A DNA stretch of 64,000 bases, taken from NCBI GenBank assembly GCA_030407085.1, contig CM059587.1:93863001-93927000 (forward strand). The letters are read 5' to 3'. A model generated the notes under the pieces. That model was not told the origin of the DNA, searched no databases, and saw nothing but the letters and a program-made list of their open reading frames with translations. Shown piece after piece: positions 37,326-49,117 of this stretch. The translations under genes were made by a program, and so were the position numbers. Source of the DNA: Trichopria drosophilae. Its lineage: Eukaryota > Arthropoda > Insecta > Hymenoptera > Diapriidae. Numbering within the stretch: position 1 is the first letter of the stretch; every line of letters begins with the position of its first letter.

Positions 37326-39177
37326 TGCTATCAATTCTGACTCCAAGCCATTGTTGATTATAAATTTGTCATCTCAGTCTTTCATGCTTCAGCTGATGAG
37401 AACAATATCCTAATTTCTTATATTGTGTTTAGATGGAAGTTTACATGCTTTTTTGTTGCGTAAAATTGAACAGGATCTACATGCTATCTTGTCCTCTTCT
37501 CTTGAGATTAGGAGGCCGTAATTTCAAATGTCAGCTTTCTATTAACTATGACAAACTGAATAATCTCTGAGGATTTGGCTGATATCAAGTCATTTTCACC
37601 AGCACACAAAAACAATATACACAATGGCATTGCTGATGTTATATGATGCATCCAGTACTTCCAGTGAAAATCTTTGACCCTAACACAATCCTAATACTTT
37701 CGGAGATATGAAAAATTATCAGGTAATTTTAGATAGTATTCTTGCAAACAGTTTGTAGGAGTCCAGTTTTACAGTACATTATGCGCAGAAAACCAGTTCG
37801 GGTGGTATTCGAGGATTATTGCTCAATTGAAATTTTGACCAAGAGAAATGTGTATACAGAGAATTTGGCAAATTGTTTTTCTATTGCGGGGAGTATTAAA
37901 ACCGGTGGTAAACATTTCAATTTCTTGTAAAATTATCAATAAAAATAGTACAGATCCTTTGGGATCCGAAACTTTTTTTGGCGGCAAATTAATCTATACA
38001 TATATAGAATTTCATCAAAAAATTAATTTTAAAATAGTTTATTTAATTAATTTTTACAATAATTAATACGTTCTACTTATGAACATTTCTTAATATATTT
38101 TACTACAATGATCTAAAAGTAGTGTTGAAAGCATAAAATTAAATTAAACCTATGAAACGGACGACCATAATTCTTTACGTAATAAGTCGATTCGATTATC
38201 ATTCTTAATTTTTCGCTTGGAATACGACCTTTCCAGTTTGTAAATTTCTCAAGTTATTTATTAGCAATATTATCTTTAACGTTTGCGACAATATAGCCCA
38301 CGGCAACAAATGAATACCCGCGTTAGAACCGCAAATTTATTCGCGATGCAATCGCCTCACCTATTCATACGCGTCACTCATTATACAAATCATAATTGTT
38401 TGAAGACGGGGTGGGGAGTGTGTTAGTCAGCAAACAATAAATCGCTGTACTGTTTTTTCAAGTACGCGATAAAACGATCTATCATATTGGTCTTGAACGT
38501 TTTAACACCTAAAACACACATTTATTTATTGAACGTGTATTTATGATCGATCATTAGTCATTTTATGCGAAACTCTTTTTTACTACTTCGGCACGCGTTA
38601 TACATGAAAGTATTTTTATGATATTTATTGTGTTTCAAAAATTGTAACGTTGAAGAGATATCAAATAAAAAAAGTTATATGTATATAGAGGAGAGGGGAC
38701 CTTTATCTTTGTTCTTCTAATAAAATTTAACCCATTAACGCCAAAGATCGACGATATTTTGACTTATTTTCGAGGCCCGATATTCCAATTACAGCATATG
38801 GATACTTAAAAAAACCGTATGTTTTTTAGTATTTCTGCATGTGCACTTTCAGAATTCGAGCTTAAAATTTAATATTATTGCATAGAAAATTAAATATGGT
38901 GGTTTTTATATTAAAAAGAGGGACAAAATTGCAAAAAAAATTTGTCATAATTTTTTTTTTCAATGAAACTCTCATAAAATGGCTAAAGTTCTTCAACCAT
39001 CGGTGCATAAAATAGTAAAATTCAACAGAATATTTTTCTAAATAGTGATAATAGCCATTTTTATTTCATAATGGCCGTTTAACCCCCATGCTGTACTGTC
39101 AACATTTCTAAAACACTATAAAAAATATAAAGTACAGACGATTTATGTAAAATTTTGTATAAAGGAGTCTTTTGGGT
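37326..39177. other. AT-rich noncoding spacer leading into the 39 kb tandem array
   Basis: No gene seen. The forward copy of the AACCCATTAACGCC motif is at 38730-38745, and the DNA between it and 39.18 kb may belong to the same repeat unit as the tandem array that follows. Confidence 0.4.
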
Positions 39178-39560
39178 CGCGAATTTGATATCAAATTTAC
39201 GAAATTCAAAATGGCGGATCCCATATGGCTGACAAATTTTTTAAAAATGCTGGATTGCGCTTGAAAATTATTATTATTCAGTTCTTGAGGTCGCTGATTA
39301 CGAATTTGATATCAGATTTTCCAATTCAAAATGGCGGATCCAATATGGCTGATAAATTTAAAAAAAATGGCGGATTTCGCTGGAAAATTATTATTATTCG
39401 GTTCTTGTGATTACTGAATACGAATTTGATATCAGATTTACGAAATTCAAAATGGCGGATCGAATACGGCGGACAAAATTTTTGTTAAAAGCGTTCGATT
39501 CCGTTTGAAAATTATTGCCGGAAGTTTTTCGGAGTCGCTAATTACCAATTTGTGAACAGA
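39178..39560 (+). repeat. Tandem repeat, about 120-base unit, three copies plus a partial
   Basis: Units start near 39181, 39301 and 39421, with a broken fourth near 39546. Each carries GAATTTGATATCAGATTT, then AATTCAAAATGGCGGATC, then an AT-rich stretch with GAAAATTATTATTATT and GGTCGCTGATTAC. The 61-codon frame at 39225-39410 is a by-product of the repetition, not a gene. Diverged members occur in both orientations at 55.1-55.7 kb. Confidence 0.85.
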
Positions 39561-40523
39561 TTTAAATTTCTCAGCAGATTATCTAGATTTAGAATATGAA
39601 AGATAAAACAAGAACAAGAAGACTATAGTGGCTCAAAGGTTAAAATGCAAAAAATGGGCATGAGTTTTCACACGATGGGTCTTTCTTCAATATGTTATCA
39701 GCATTCAAACCTAGGCTATAATTAAACAAAACGATCTACCTTCGATTTTTTGCAAGCAAATAAGCACCAATAACTGACGTCTCGTTGAATCTCAGAATAA
39801 ATATAGATGGAACCTATGACTAAATTGTCACCGTGACGGCAGCGTTCTAGTCACACTACTTTCAATAAAGGAGGCAGCGTCATCTATAAAAAATGATAAG
39901 TTCATTACGGTACTACTGATATGTAGGCGGTCATTATACACAATGGTCAAAAGTACTCGTCCTCCACTTTTTTATGTCTGTTTGTTTTTATGTATGGGAC
40001 ATATTGTTACGGTATACTTTATTGCATTATTTTTTATTGTATTCCAATTCGTCTTCCGTGTTATCACATCCACTCCTTTTAATGGCATTTTTTGTTCTAT
40101 GTGTATCAATTAATTGACTCTGAGTTCAAAAACAATACAGGAGCACGAAACCCATGGTCTGTGTTTGAAACTGTTCTATGAATGTATCATTTTTATTTAT
40201 GACTTTTGAAAATTACTAGTTATTTAAAGTGTTTCAATTTAATAAGGAATATTTTTTATTATATAAATATGTTTTTAAAGACATCAAATCGCATTCCAAA
40301 TATGAAGGTCGTCATTACATATTAATCATGCCCAATGCAAAATCTGTACTTATGTAATAATGCTGGTCGCCTTGATGGTTAATTTGAGTTCAAATGGAGG
40401 ATAGTTTTAGGTTGTTGGACCGACATATAACCTTAAAAGTCATGTCAACATAAACAATCTACAAATGTGTATGACTGATTACGAAAATTTCAGAAAATTT
40501 GCCATGGATAAACAGTATATGTT

Positions 40524-40572
40524 TTATGGTCAACCGTCAAGGTCAACCTTCAAGTGCAACCTCAAGGTCACC
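40524..40572 (+). repeat. Four degenerate 12-13-base units carrying TCAAGGTCA half-sites
   Basis: The units read ATGGTCAACC, GTCAAGGTCAACC, TTCAAGTGCAACC and TCAAGGTCACC. TCAAGGTCA at 40537-40545 and 40562-40570 matches the extended nuclear-receptor half-site bound by FTZ-F1/SF-1-type receptors. Whether this is a minisatellite or a regulatory cluster cannot be decided. It lies about 8 kb after the ladybird stop codon. Confidence 0.45.
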
Positions 40573-43198
40573 ATAGAATCTCTTAAAATAACTAAAATAA
40601 TTATCAAGACACTTTTATAATTTGTCAAGATTTATTTATTAGAATCTCCATTGGATATTAACGGTCATAGCAGAATCATGTTTTGTACGATGAAATTAAT
40701 GTCTTGTCGTAATTGAATTAGACGATCAAAATTGGTAAAAAGTGTCCTTTCGGCGCCCGCCAATTCTTTGGAAGATGAAAGAAATGTCGACACCGACAGA
40801 GGGCTGCTGTTGAGTTATTCGAATACAATGTCTCAAAATTGTAAACTTTTCCGACCAAATTGACGTCATTAAAGCGTCCGCGGCCGCGCTGCGACCGTAA
40901 TTCGGGCAAAATTGAATATGCTCCCATGAAGGTTAAAAAAATACGCCGCTTTTACTTGTACGTTTCGAAGGTGGTTCGTTGCCATTGCTATTATCGACGG
41001 ACCTATATATGAAGCAGTAAGCAAGGTAGCCGCACCGCCCTGTAATTCCGACGCCGCTACGTCCAAATAAAGAATTCGTAATGGCGATGATGAGCAGCGC
41101 CAATTTTCTCGATATATCCGATACATCAATAACTCAACCGATCCCGTCTTGTCGAGCACGATCGTTTATTGTCTTCCGATCCGCGTTATTACTTATTACT
41201 TGTCCATTTCGGTCGCTTCAGTGATTTTTAACGGGCCACCGGGTTGATTCGATTTTTTTGCTTTCGAATTCTAGTAGGGGACTTTTTAATTCGCGATAGT
41301 GACCCTTATATTTTCAGGACATTTTATTTTCATCCGAATGTGATTACTTATGTTTTAATGATTTTTGATATATTCATAACGTTTTCTAAAAGAAGAAGAT
41401 AAACTAAGATTAGTACAATGCCAGATCCTCAAAGTGGTGCTTAATATCGAATGTTATGCATATGTATAGAAAAACATTACATTACGATACTAGTGTCAAA
41501 AAGTGCTTCTTCGAACACTGTGCGGCTGTGTGAAGAGGATAGCGTCTCCAAACCCCCCTCCTTTTAGTTTTATCTACGCTCTTTTTCTAATTATACACGG
41601 AGAAAAATGTTTATAGGTTTTACAAGTTTCGTGTGATGCTTTTGTTTCACAGCTTTCGTGTTATGGCAAAGCATAGGGTCATTCTCTAAAACCATGGAGA
41701 CATTCTCTAACAGCGTGGTTTCGTACTTTTTAGACACTGCCCAGGTTTTTAGAGGAGAAGAAAACAGTATTTTCTATATAAAGCATCCGGCACTTAATAT
41801 GCCGTCGAAGGACAAAACTCCACTTTACGCTCTTGTTGCGAAATGTATTATTTTCCTTTTTTGTCAATGTCGTATATTCTCATTCCACGGACGCGGTTTA
41901 TTTGTATCACAAAAGTATGTGGCAGTTAACATTCGCATTTACAATAAAAATGTTTGTTCTCCAAATGCCCCGGATTTCCAAAACGAGGAGTCGATGCAGA
42001 TGAAGAAATCGGTACGTCATTACAAAAAGTAATTAGAACCGGCGTGTATTATATACATTTAAGGCCGGTAGGCAGGCGTAATTCTCTAATTTGACAGCGC
42101 AGAATCAGGCTCGAATGGGTAAATCGCGCAAACTCGAAGATCTCCTCGTCGGCCTGCGTAATGACAGTTCGCGCTGGAAAATGGTCGCTGTAAACACGGC
42201 CACTTTGCATAATCCTGCAAGATCCTCAATCACCGTTTTCAAGCAGATATCTCTCTTTCCATTTCTGTTTCCTTCTCCATCCTTCCCATACGCATTTCCC
42301 ATCTCCCTCTAGCTCCCGGCATTATTATACGGTCATAACTCGAAAACCGAGTCAATCAATCAATCAACTCCTACTGCCACGTCTTGACGTTATTCTAGTT
42401 CTCATCTTCGTGTCATTTCTCCATCCTTTTTTATAAAGAGCATGATTAATGAGGACGAGTTACTCGCACCGATTAAATTTTCAATTACACTTCGGACGGC
42501 AAATGGAAAGGAAAGTATGTTTATTTATAAGATTACGTGGAATTATTCCTTCCTTTTTCCATTTTTGTCGGTAAAAAAATGTGTATTAATGTTCGGAGAG
42601 GATTTTTTTTTCAGATTTTTATCAAAGTTGTTAAGTCTATTTGATAAAATTTCTGGTGGTTCTCACTGTCACGTTTTTTATTTAGCGAAATGCTTATTTG
42701 ATCTTACGGATTGAATTTTGTAACTTAATTAAATTTTACCTAACTTTTTTTATGTTTTTTTGTTTGTTATGTGTGAGTTTTGACCGACATTTTCAAAATA
42801 GGAAATATCGATGAAATGTTGTTTTATGTTCTGTATTATTTCACGATTGCAAATATCTTTTTTTCTCATGTTTTCTGCTCCAAGGTCACTTAAAACTGTT
42901 GAGTCTCCAACAGGATGATTATGAAACACGGTGTAACCTCTCGAGTGGACCTACACTTAGACATGCTCCCTCTAGAATTGAACATATTCTCGGCCCATTT
43001 TATTGTCACGTGATATAACGTGGTTCCGTATCTATATAAATACACCTTTTTAATTTATTATGAAAAATCATTTTCTTATAAATATTCAAAAATAAATTTA
43101 GAATAAGTGTATGAAGACCGACTTTTTAACTGCAATTGGAATGTTCATATAAAAAAGTTTTTCAGTAAGTAACCGTGTTTTGAAAAACTGTAACTCCA
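40573..43198. other. Noncoding region without recognised elements
   Basis: Frames at 40718-41159 (minus) and 41658-42032 (plus) are open by chance as far as I can judge; none has a recognisable domain. CACGGAGAAAAATG at about 41597 resembles the end of the family B MITEs nearby and may be a solo end. Confidence 0.4.
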
Positions 43199-43420
43199 TA
43201 CGGAGAACAATTTTCATGGAAATTTTACCATTCCACGTGGTAATTTTGGGCCAGACATACCAAATGAAAAAAATTAAAATTCTTTGAGATAAAAATTACA
43301 GTAAGTTCATTTTTACCATTCAGTAATCACTAGAAATTTTCAGTGCAATTTTCTTCATTTCATAAATCCAAAAATTACCATCTGAAATGATAACATTTAC
43401 AAGAACATTTTTCTATGCGC
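43199..43420. mobile_element. MITE, family B, copy 1
   Basis: The left end reads TACGGAGAACAATTTTCATG then GAAATTTTACCATTCC. The reverse complement of the right end reads ATAGAAAAATGTTCTTGTAA then ATGTTATCATTTCAG. These are imperfect terminal inverted repeats of about 45 bases. There is no coding capacity. The element at 49118-49363 shares the same ends. End positions are accurate only to a few bases. Confidence 0.65.
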
Positions 43421-44559
43421 ACAACATAAAGTTAGTCGTACAATTCAGAATTGTAAACCGAACAATATAATAGTTCTTTTTACCACAAGACGATATTAAT
43501 ATTATCTTGTTTACCTGAAACATTTGTTATTTAACTATTTTTATAATTACTACTTGACGAAAGCACATAATGAATTTTGAAGATTACTGTCGAATCTTTT
43601 CAAATCACACTTAAGCAAGAAAAATCTCTTTTTTATGAACATTCAAATTAAAGTACCATAAATCGGCCTTCAAGCGTTTATTTAAAAGTTATTTCTGATT
43701 ATTTAAAACGAAACAATTAATTTTCCATACTAAATAGACGGCTGCAGTTTAATTTCGCCGCGCGAGCATCCAGTGGACTACTGTGCGGCTCTGAAAATCG
43801 TTCGTGGAGGGGAGAAAGGGACGGACCACGCGGTCAATTAGAGAAGAGATACTTAGAGAGGGAGCAGTGGGGGAGGAACCAAATAAAGGGGATGCAATGT
43901 ACGTTTAAAATGTACGATGAGAAAAATTAATTATTTCATCGAAATTTGGCAAATGATAACAAATTCTTCGAAAAATCGGCTATCTTTCAAGTTACAAAAA
44001 TGAGCGAAATTTTATTTATGATCTTTTGTAATATTATTCCCAAGGTCTGATCCTTGAGAACTTATATTTATCTCATTTTGGTTAATTCTTGCGTCGTTAT
44101 TTTGTTATAGCGATCCATAGTTTGTTCTTCAGATCTTCACAATTTTATATTTCTTTAGGTTCGGTAGTAGTAACCTGCTAACGTTAGTTTGCTTTCATGA
44201 CAAACGTGGGCCATCGTAGACACAAACGCCATGTGTGACTTTCTTATTAACAATGTTGCATGCACAATCACGTATGCATAGATGCATTAATCCCACTCTA
44301 TTGTAAAACTTATCTTTATATTTTAAGAAAGTCTAAAGTCGAAGCACAGCTCCCTTAATGTCCCATATTTTCTATTAAATATACTTCTAGCCGTTGGAGG
44401 CGTTTAGTGGGGATTCACCTTAGAACGCACTACTCGTACGACCCTATTAAAACGTGTTTCATCAAACAAACTCCAAAAGGCAAAAACACGCAAAAACTTA
44501 TCCAGTGTGAAACAATTTATACATATATTACAACATTTTGAATGTATCCTAGGTGACTC
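43421..44559. other. Noncoding spacer
   Basis: Mixed AT-rich DNA with one GC-richer purine-rich patch near 43.74-43.90 kb. No gene or RNA was recognised. Confidence 0.4.
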
Positions 44560-45262
44560 GTTTTTTGAGTCGATTTAGAATCAACTCGACCGAAATCTGT
44601 CAATATTCGGTCGAATTAAAGTCGACATGACCTATAAAAAACCGTCGGTCAATTGTCGGTTAATATTAGGTCAATTTTCTGCAGAAATCTACCGTCGATT
44701 TTGGGTCAATTTTCTAAAACGGACCAATTAAATTTTAAGTCAACTTCCGGTCGACTTTTACGAAATCAACCGATTATTGATTCAATAAAAAAAAACCATT
44801 ATTCGATCAATTTTTGGTCAAATTCATAAATGTCAACTAAAAATCGACGAATGAAAATTTGGCGTCGACTAACCGTCGACTTTTGCCACATCGGCCAATT
44901 ATAGACTCGATAAAAAAAAACACCTGTCAGTAAATTTTCGATCAACTTCCTAAAAGACAACTGAAAATCAACCAATGACGTTTTCGGTTGACTCACGGTC
45001 GACTTTTACCAAATCGACTAATTATAGACTAAATCAAAAAACGATTATTGGGTCAATTTTCGGTCGACAAACGAAAAAGTCGACTAAAAGTAAACAAAAA
45101 TGTTTCCGGCAATCGGTCAATTTTCGGTCGACAATCGAAAAAGTCGACCAAAAGTTTACCAAACATGTTTCGGCACTTGGTCAATTTTAAGTCAATTTTC
45201 AGTCAATACTTACCACAATTCGACCGTTGATTTTCGGTCGAATTTTAGTCGACTCGAGCCGA
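44560..45262. repeat. GTCGAC-rich tandem array, about 124-base unit
   Basis: GTCGACTTTT followed by (A/G)C-AAATC-like sequence recurs at 44750, 44875 and 44998, giving periods of 125 and 123 bases. Within and after these, GGTCAATTTTCGGTCGAC-like phrases repeat on both strands. The array is diverged and ends near the GTCGACTCGAGCC at about 45250. Short frames here at 44799-45294 are repeat by-products. Confidence 0.75.
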
Positions 45263-45419
45263 TGGGGAATATGAAGAAAGAACAATTATATTGAATATTC
45301 ATACGGAAAGTCAAATATTTAAAAAATGTTTTTCTTTATTTATTTATTTCACCAAAAACGGGTAATATAGCCAAAAGAAAAGCATATACTTGTGAAAAAT
45401 AAACTCAGCAAATAAAATA

Positions 45420-45714
45420 AGCACTGTAAGGTTTAATTTCAGTCTAAAATTGAGCTAATTTTCTTAAATTAAGTCAATATTTGCGCTTAAAGTCTTACTT
45501 TCAGACAGCAAAATTTAATTTTAGTTTAGAGATTTATGCTTAAAGAACAATTTTTCGAGCTTATCACTCCTAAGTTAGAGAATTCCTATTTCGAACCTGA
45601 ATATTGACTTAAAGTAAGTTTCAAAAACTAAAAACAAGGTTTTGAGTGCAAATATTAACTTAATTCAAGAAAATTAGCACAATTTTAGGCTGAAATTAAG
45701 CCTTTTATGGTGCT
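45420..45714. mobile_element. Foldback element with inverted arms of about 75 bases
   Basis: The left arm (45420 to about 45494) contains GGTTTAATTTCAGTCTAAAA and GAGCTAATTTTCTTAAATTA. The reverse complement of the right arm (about 45645-45714) contains GGCTTAATTTCAGCCTAAAA and GTGCTAATTTTCTTGAATTA. The arms are nearly colinear with few differences, separated by about 150 bases. No coding sequence. A target duplication was not identified. Confidence 0.75.
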
Positions 45715-46699
45715 GAATTGAATTTGTAACAATTTTAGGACTTTTTTTACTGTGTAAATTAAACATTTTGTAATGTCTTCCTACAGTTTTAAGTACAGTG
45801 CTACAAACTAAAATTTAAAAACGAACGTTTAGTACTCCACTTCAAAGACGAAGTCATATTAAGAAATAAACAAATGACGAAACAAAATATTTGTTCTTTT
45901 GGTCACTAATATACTAGTTCCACCTCGTGGCAAGAAATCGAAGAGAAGAACCGTAAAACAATAAAGGAACCACATCAACTCGGAGATTGGCATGGGTCTG
46001 TCTATGATTATGTAGTAACCAACCATTTTTTGTCATTCGCGAAATTCCCGCTACGTGGCGTTATACTCTAGAGCGACGTAACTGCAAGTTGTGAAATTCC
46101 ATTAGTTCTTTATTTTTATATAGAACTGTTATATTTTGAAATGTTTAGTATTGCAGTTTCCCATTTTCAGTTGTAATCGATTTTCCTCTCGCCTCATTTT
46201 CCCTTTCAATGAATCCCTTTCTCCGATACTTTCGCTTCTATATTGCTCCGTGTTATGGTATGTATTCCTTATCCGTAGGGTACGCGACACGCCCCCGTAA
46301 TTCGGACTCATTTACTCGTTGAGTCGCTTAACCCGCGAGCGCATCGGTGCGTCAGTCATTTTCCAGCATGAACCGGGGTAGCATGAAGAAACAGCAGGCA
46401 GATCTGTAATTTCGATGCGAACTGCACGCGAGAAACGTGTTTCTGCCGCATAGACAATTCTCGGCCTCATCAACGGACCTCGTTAATAAGCATCTGGCAG
46501 CTCGTTTTTTTTCTACAATTCACATCGCGACCGGCGAGTTTACTTTGTTATAACGAGAGAGAACGTTCGTTTCTCGCGTGTCAGTTTTTCATAATTTCCC
46601 AACAAGGGAGTTTTCTACTCGGCTCGATGATCCCTACGTAGGTCATGAGCTGCATGTAGTTAATAATTTAGGTCTGGACATGTTCCCTCAATTGGAAAA

Positions 46700-47125
46700 T
46701 GTTAAGTTTCACTGATTGACTTAGGCAAATTCACTGTATGAATCAGTGAAGTAGATTATTAGAAATAAAAAAATCTTTCCCAGCAGGAGTCGAACCTTAT
46801 ACAGTAGAGTCCCGGTATATTTCGTCTCACTATTTGCGTACCAGCATATTTGCCTGGTTCGGTCCTGTTATATTTATCTGCCGTCGCTCTCTTTTTCCCC
46901 CACCTCGCCGGTTTAGGCCTCAGGAAGGGCCTGCTGTGACGTTACGAACGTAACGCAACTGAGGAGAGTGGGAGAAGTGGGACTCCCCTTCTTTTGACAA
47001 ATATAAGGAGACGGGAGGGGAAGACGAGGAACAGAGCGGACAAATATACCGGGACTCTACTGTACCTCGCTGAATTGTGATCGAGGCGTCGAATCCTTCG
47101 ACTTTACGTAAGGTACTTTCGAAAA
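46700..47125 (-). mobile_element. tRNA-derived SINE-like remnant, interrupted by a MITE
   Basis: On the minus strand, ignoring the inserted MITE, CCTCGATCACAATTCAGCGAGG is followed after a few bases by GGTTCGACTCC, a perfect Pol III B-box, then TGCTGGGAAAG and a T-run like a Pol III terminator. The anticodon-arm-like part resembles the remnant at 25.7 kb. The MITE at 46802-47062 splits it at a TA. A convincing A-box was not found, so this is a SINE or a tRNA pseudogene. Confidence 0.45.
46802..47062 (-). mobile_element. MITE, family A, copy 2, inserted in a SINE-like sequence
   Basis: The terminal inverted repeats start CAGTAGAGTCCCGGTATATT and are identical over 21 bases. TA flanks both ends (46800-46801 and 47063-47064). 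The reverse complement is colinear with the element at 3538-3804 along its whole length, including the purine block near AAAAGAGAGCGACGGCAGA. Its better-matched ends suggest it is the younger of the two copies. No coding capacity. Confidence 0.88.
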
Positions 47126-49117
47126 TTGGACATTTAAATTCTTTATAATTCATAATTTGGCATGGACTGGAATTGATTCAAATACTCTGGTTTATTTTCG
47201 ACAATTCGGAGGAATTCAACGTTGTTGAGGATTTATATGAATTCTATTTTCTTGATTCAGTGGAATATTTGAAGAAACCATTTTTCGAATTCATTTCTAT
47301 CCTTTTCTAATCCTTTTTCGATAGCTGGGTGGTAATTTTGCATCGGCATCGTTAGAAGCCAATTTCACGCCTAAGAATCTTGTAGGTCCGTGGACGTAGC
47401 CAGGCACTGATTGCGGCCGCTTATTCAAAAATGTTTTTACTTAAATAAAGAAGCGCGTCTTAAAGAGCGAGACGTGTTTGATCGTCAAGTGCGAAAACCG
47501 GACAGCTGATGCGAGATGTCGCCTACGGCGATTGGCCGGGAACAATCAGCGCCCGACTCGACGACGGTTCATCCATTCGCGCCCTAATGACACCTAGCGG
47601 CTAAAAAGCCATGATATTCAACAGCCGCGCGCTAACGAACCCTTCCTTCGCGCTTCTTCCAGCCGTGCAGAATTCGACTTTGAATCGTTTTCTCGCTTCT
47701 ACAGTCCCTTCAATTTATTACTATTAACATGTTTCCTCTTGGATTTTTTGTCACAAATTTTTACAAATTGTTTGTTTTTTCACAGAATTTTCTTCTTCGC
47801 GTTTTGTTATAAATTGATTTATGTTTGTTGTTAGATTTGGTACACCATGAAAAAAGATAATCCAACAATTGCAGTATTTTTCATAGTAAACCAGAAAATA
47901 ATATTATTCAATTTGAGTTTTCCGGATATTTAAATGTGTAATCGTAGAAAGTGATTCCTATAGTAATTTTAAATAATCGAGGAAGATGGTAGATTGTGGC
48001 GATGCTTCGGTTACTCTGCAATTTTCGACAGAGAGTTTATGGGCCAAATACCAATTGTTTGTTTGTCTGCAAACGACAAATGCCTCCACTTCGTGCTACG
48101 AAAAAAATTAAATGTGTGAGTGATCATCACCCTCGCTTCTCTTGTACGACAAAAATTTCGCACTCGTCGAAGATCGGTAATTGCGCCCATGTTACATAAT
48201 TTAAAACACTTTTAATGAATATATGAAACCAGCATCTCAGATAGATGGAAACTTAATTTACTGAACGCACGTTAAGAACACATTTTTTGTTTTCAATTAG
48301 TAAATCCAAATGAAATCATGTTTATTATACAGAATCTAGAAAATTTGGAATTACTAATTTTAAAAGAAAATGTGTTTTTTTTTTAGAAAATAGCATATTT
48401 ATATTAATTTCGACAAATAAAATTCACCAATCGAAAGATCATAAAAAAAATTTATAAAAGTTACTCGGATTAAAATTTTAGGTTGTGACAACCCTTCTCG
48501 TATTGAGAGATCGTGTAATATAACATTGACGTAAACATAGTTAATGTTGAAGGTTGATTCTTCCAAGCTAAGATTCGCGCCGAAGGAGGGGTACGTATTA
48601 TATGTTTCCAACAATAACAAGTATCGTTATTGTTGGAAACTTTTTCATTTGATTCTACTTATATATTTTATATTCTTATATATTATTCTACATATTATTA
48701 AATATTGCAACTATTGTTTTTCTCTCAGTGTAACAGTTTCCAATTTTTGTTTTCTCCTTTTGAGGTTAGGAAATTTGTTTCTTGCCGGTGAAGATGAGGT
48801 TTTATATTTCAGTTAAAAAGGACCAACAAATAATACGGAAGATTCGTTCGTTACAAAATGTTGATAAACACTCCGATGAGCACGAAATGAAATAAATATC
48901 TAAAGTTAAAAAATGAAATATAAAATTAAGAATGTCCTTATCCAACATTCTTTCAAGTGTTCACTAGGGGCCATCTGTTCTAAACTTAAAACTTTTAAAG
49001 TTCCAATTAGAGCTTATAGATTCATTTCTTTCGTTGGTTTTCATTACGATAAGAAGTTTCAAGAAACAAGTTATGGCAGTTAATTATCACGGAAATGAAA
49101 TATGGTGGAATGCAACA
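47126..49117. other. Noncoding region with one strong hairpin
   Basis: A GC-richer patch spans about 47.4-47.7 kb. The rest is AT-rich. Frames at 47996-48199 and 48544-48816 have no recognisable domain. A perfect hairpin lies at 48604-48640. Confidence 0.4.
48604..48640. repeat. Perfect 15-base-pair hairpin with a 7-base loop
   Basis: GTTTCCAACAATAAC (48604-48618) and GTTATTGTTGGAAAC (48626-48640) are exact reverse complements around AAGTATC. Pairing does not extend beyond the 15 pairs, so it is too short for a typical microRNA precursor. Confidence 0.8.

Noticed and set aside
39225..39410. 61-codon frame with a repeated MADKF peptide
   Set aside because: The repetition comes from the underlying 120-base DNA tandem repeat.
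41658..42032. 124-codon plus-strand frame
   Set aside because: No domain, no splice context and no family resemblance; treated as chance.
48604..48640. microRNA precursor
   Set aside because: The stem is only 15 base pairs and does not extend; too short for a typical Drosha/Dicer substrate.
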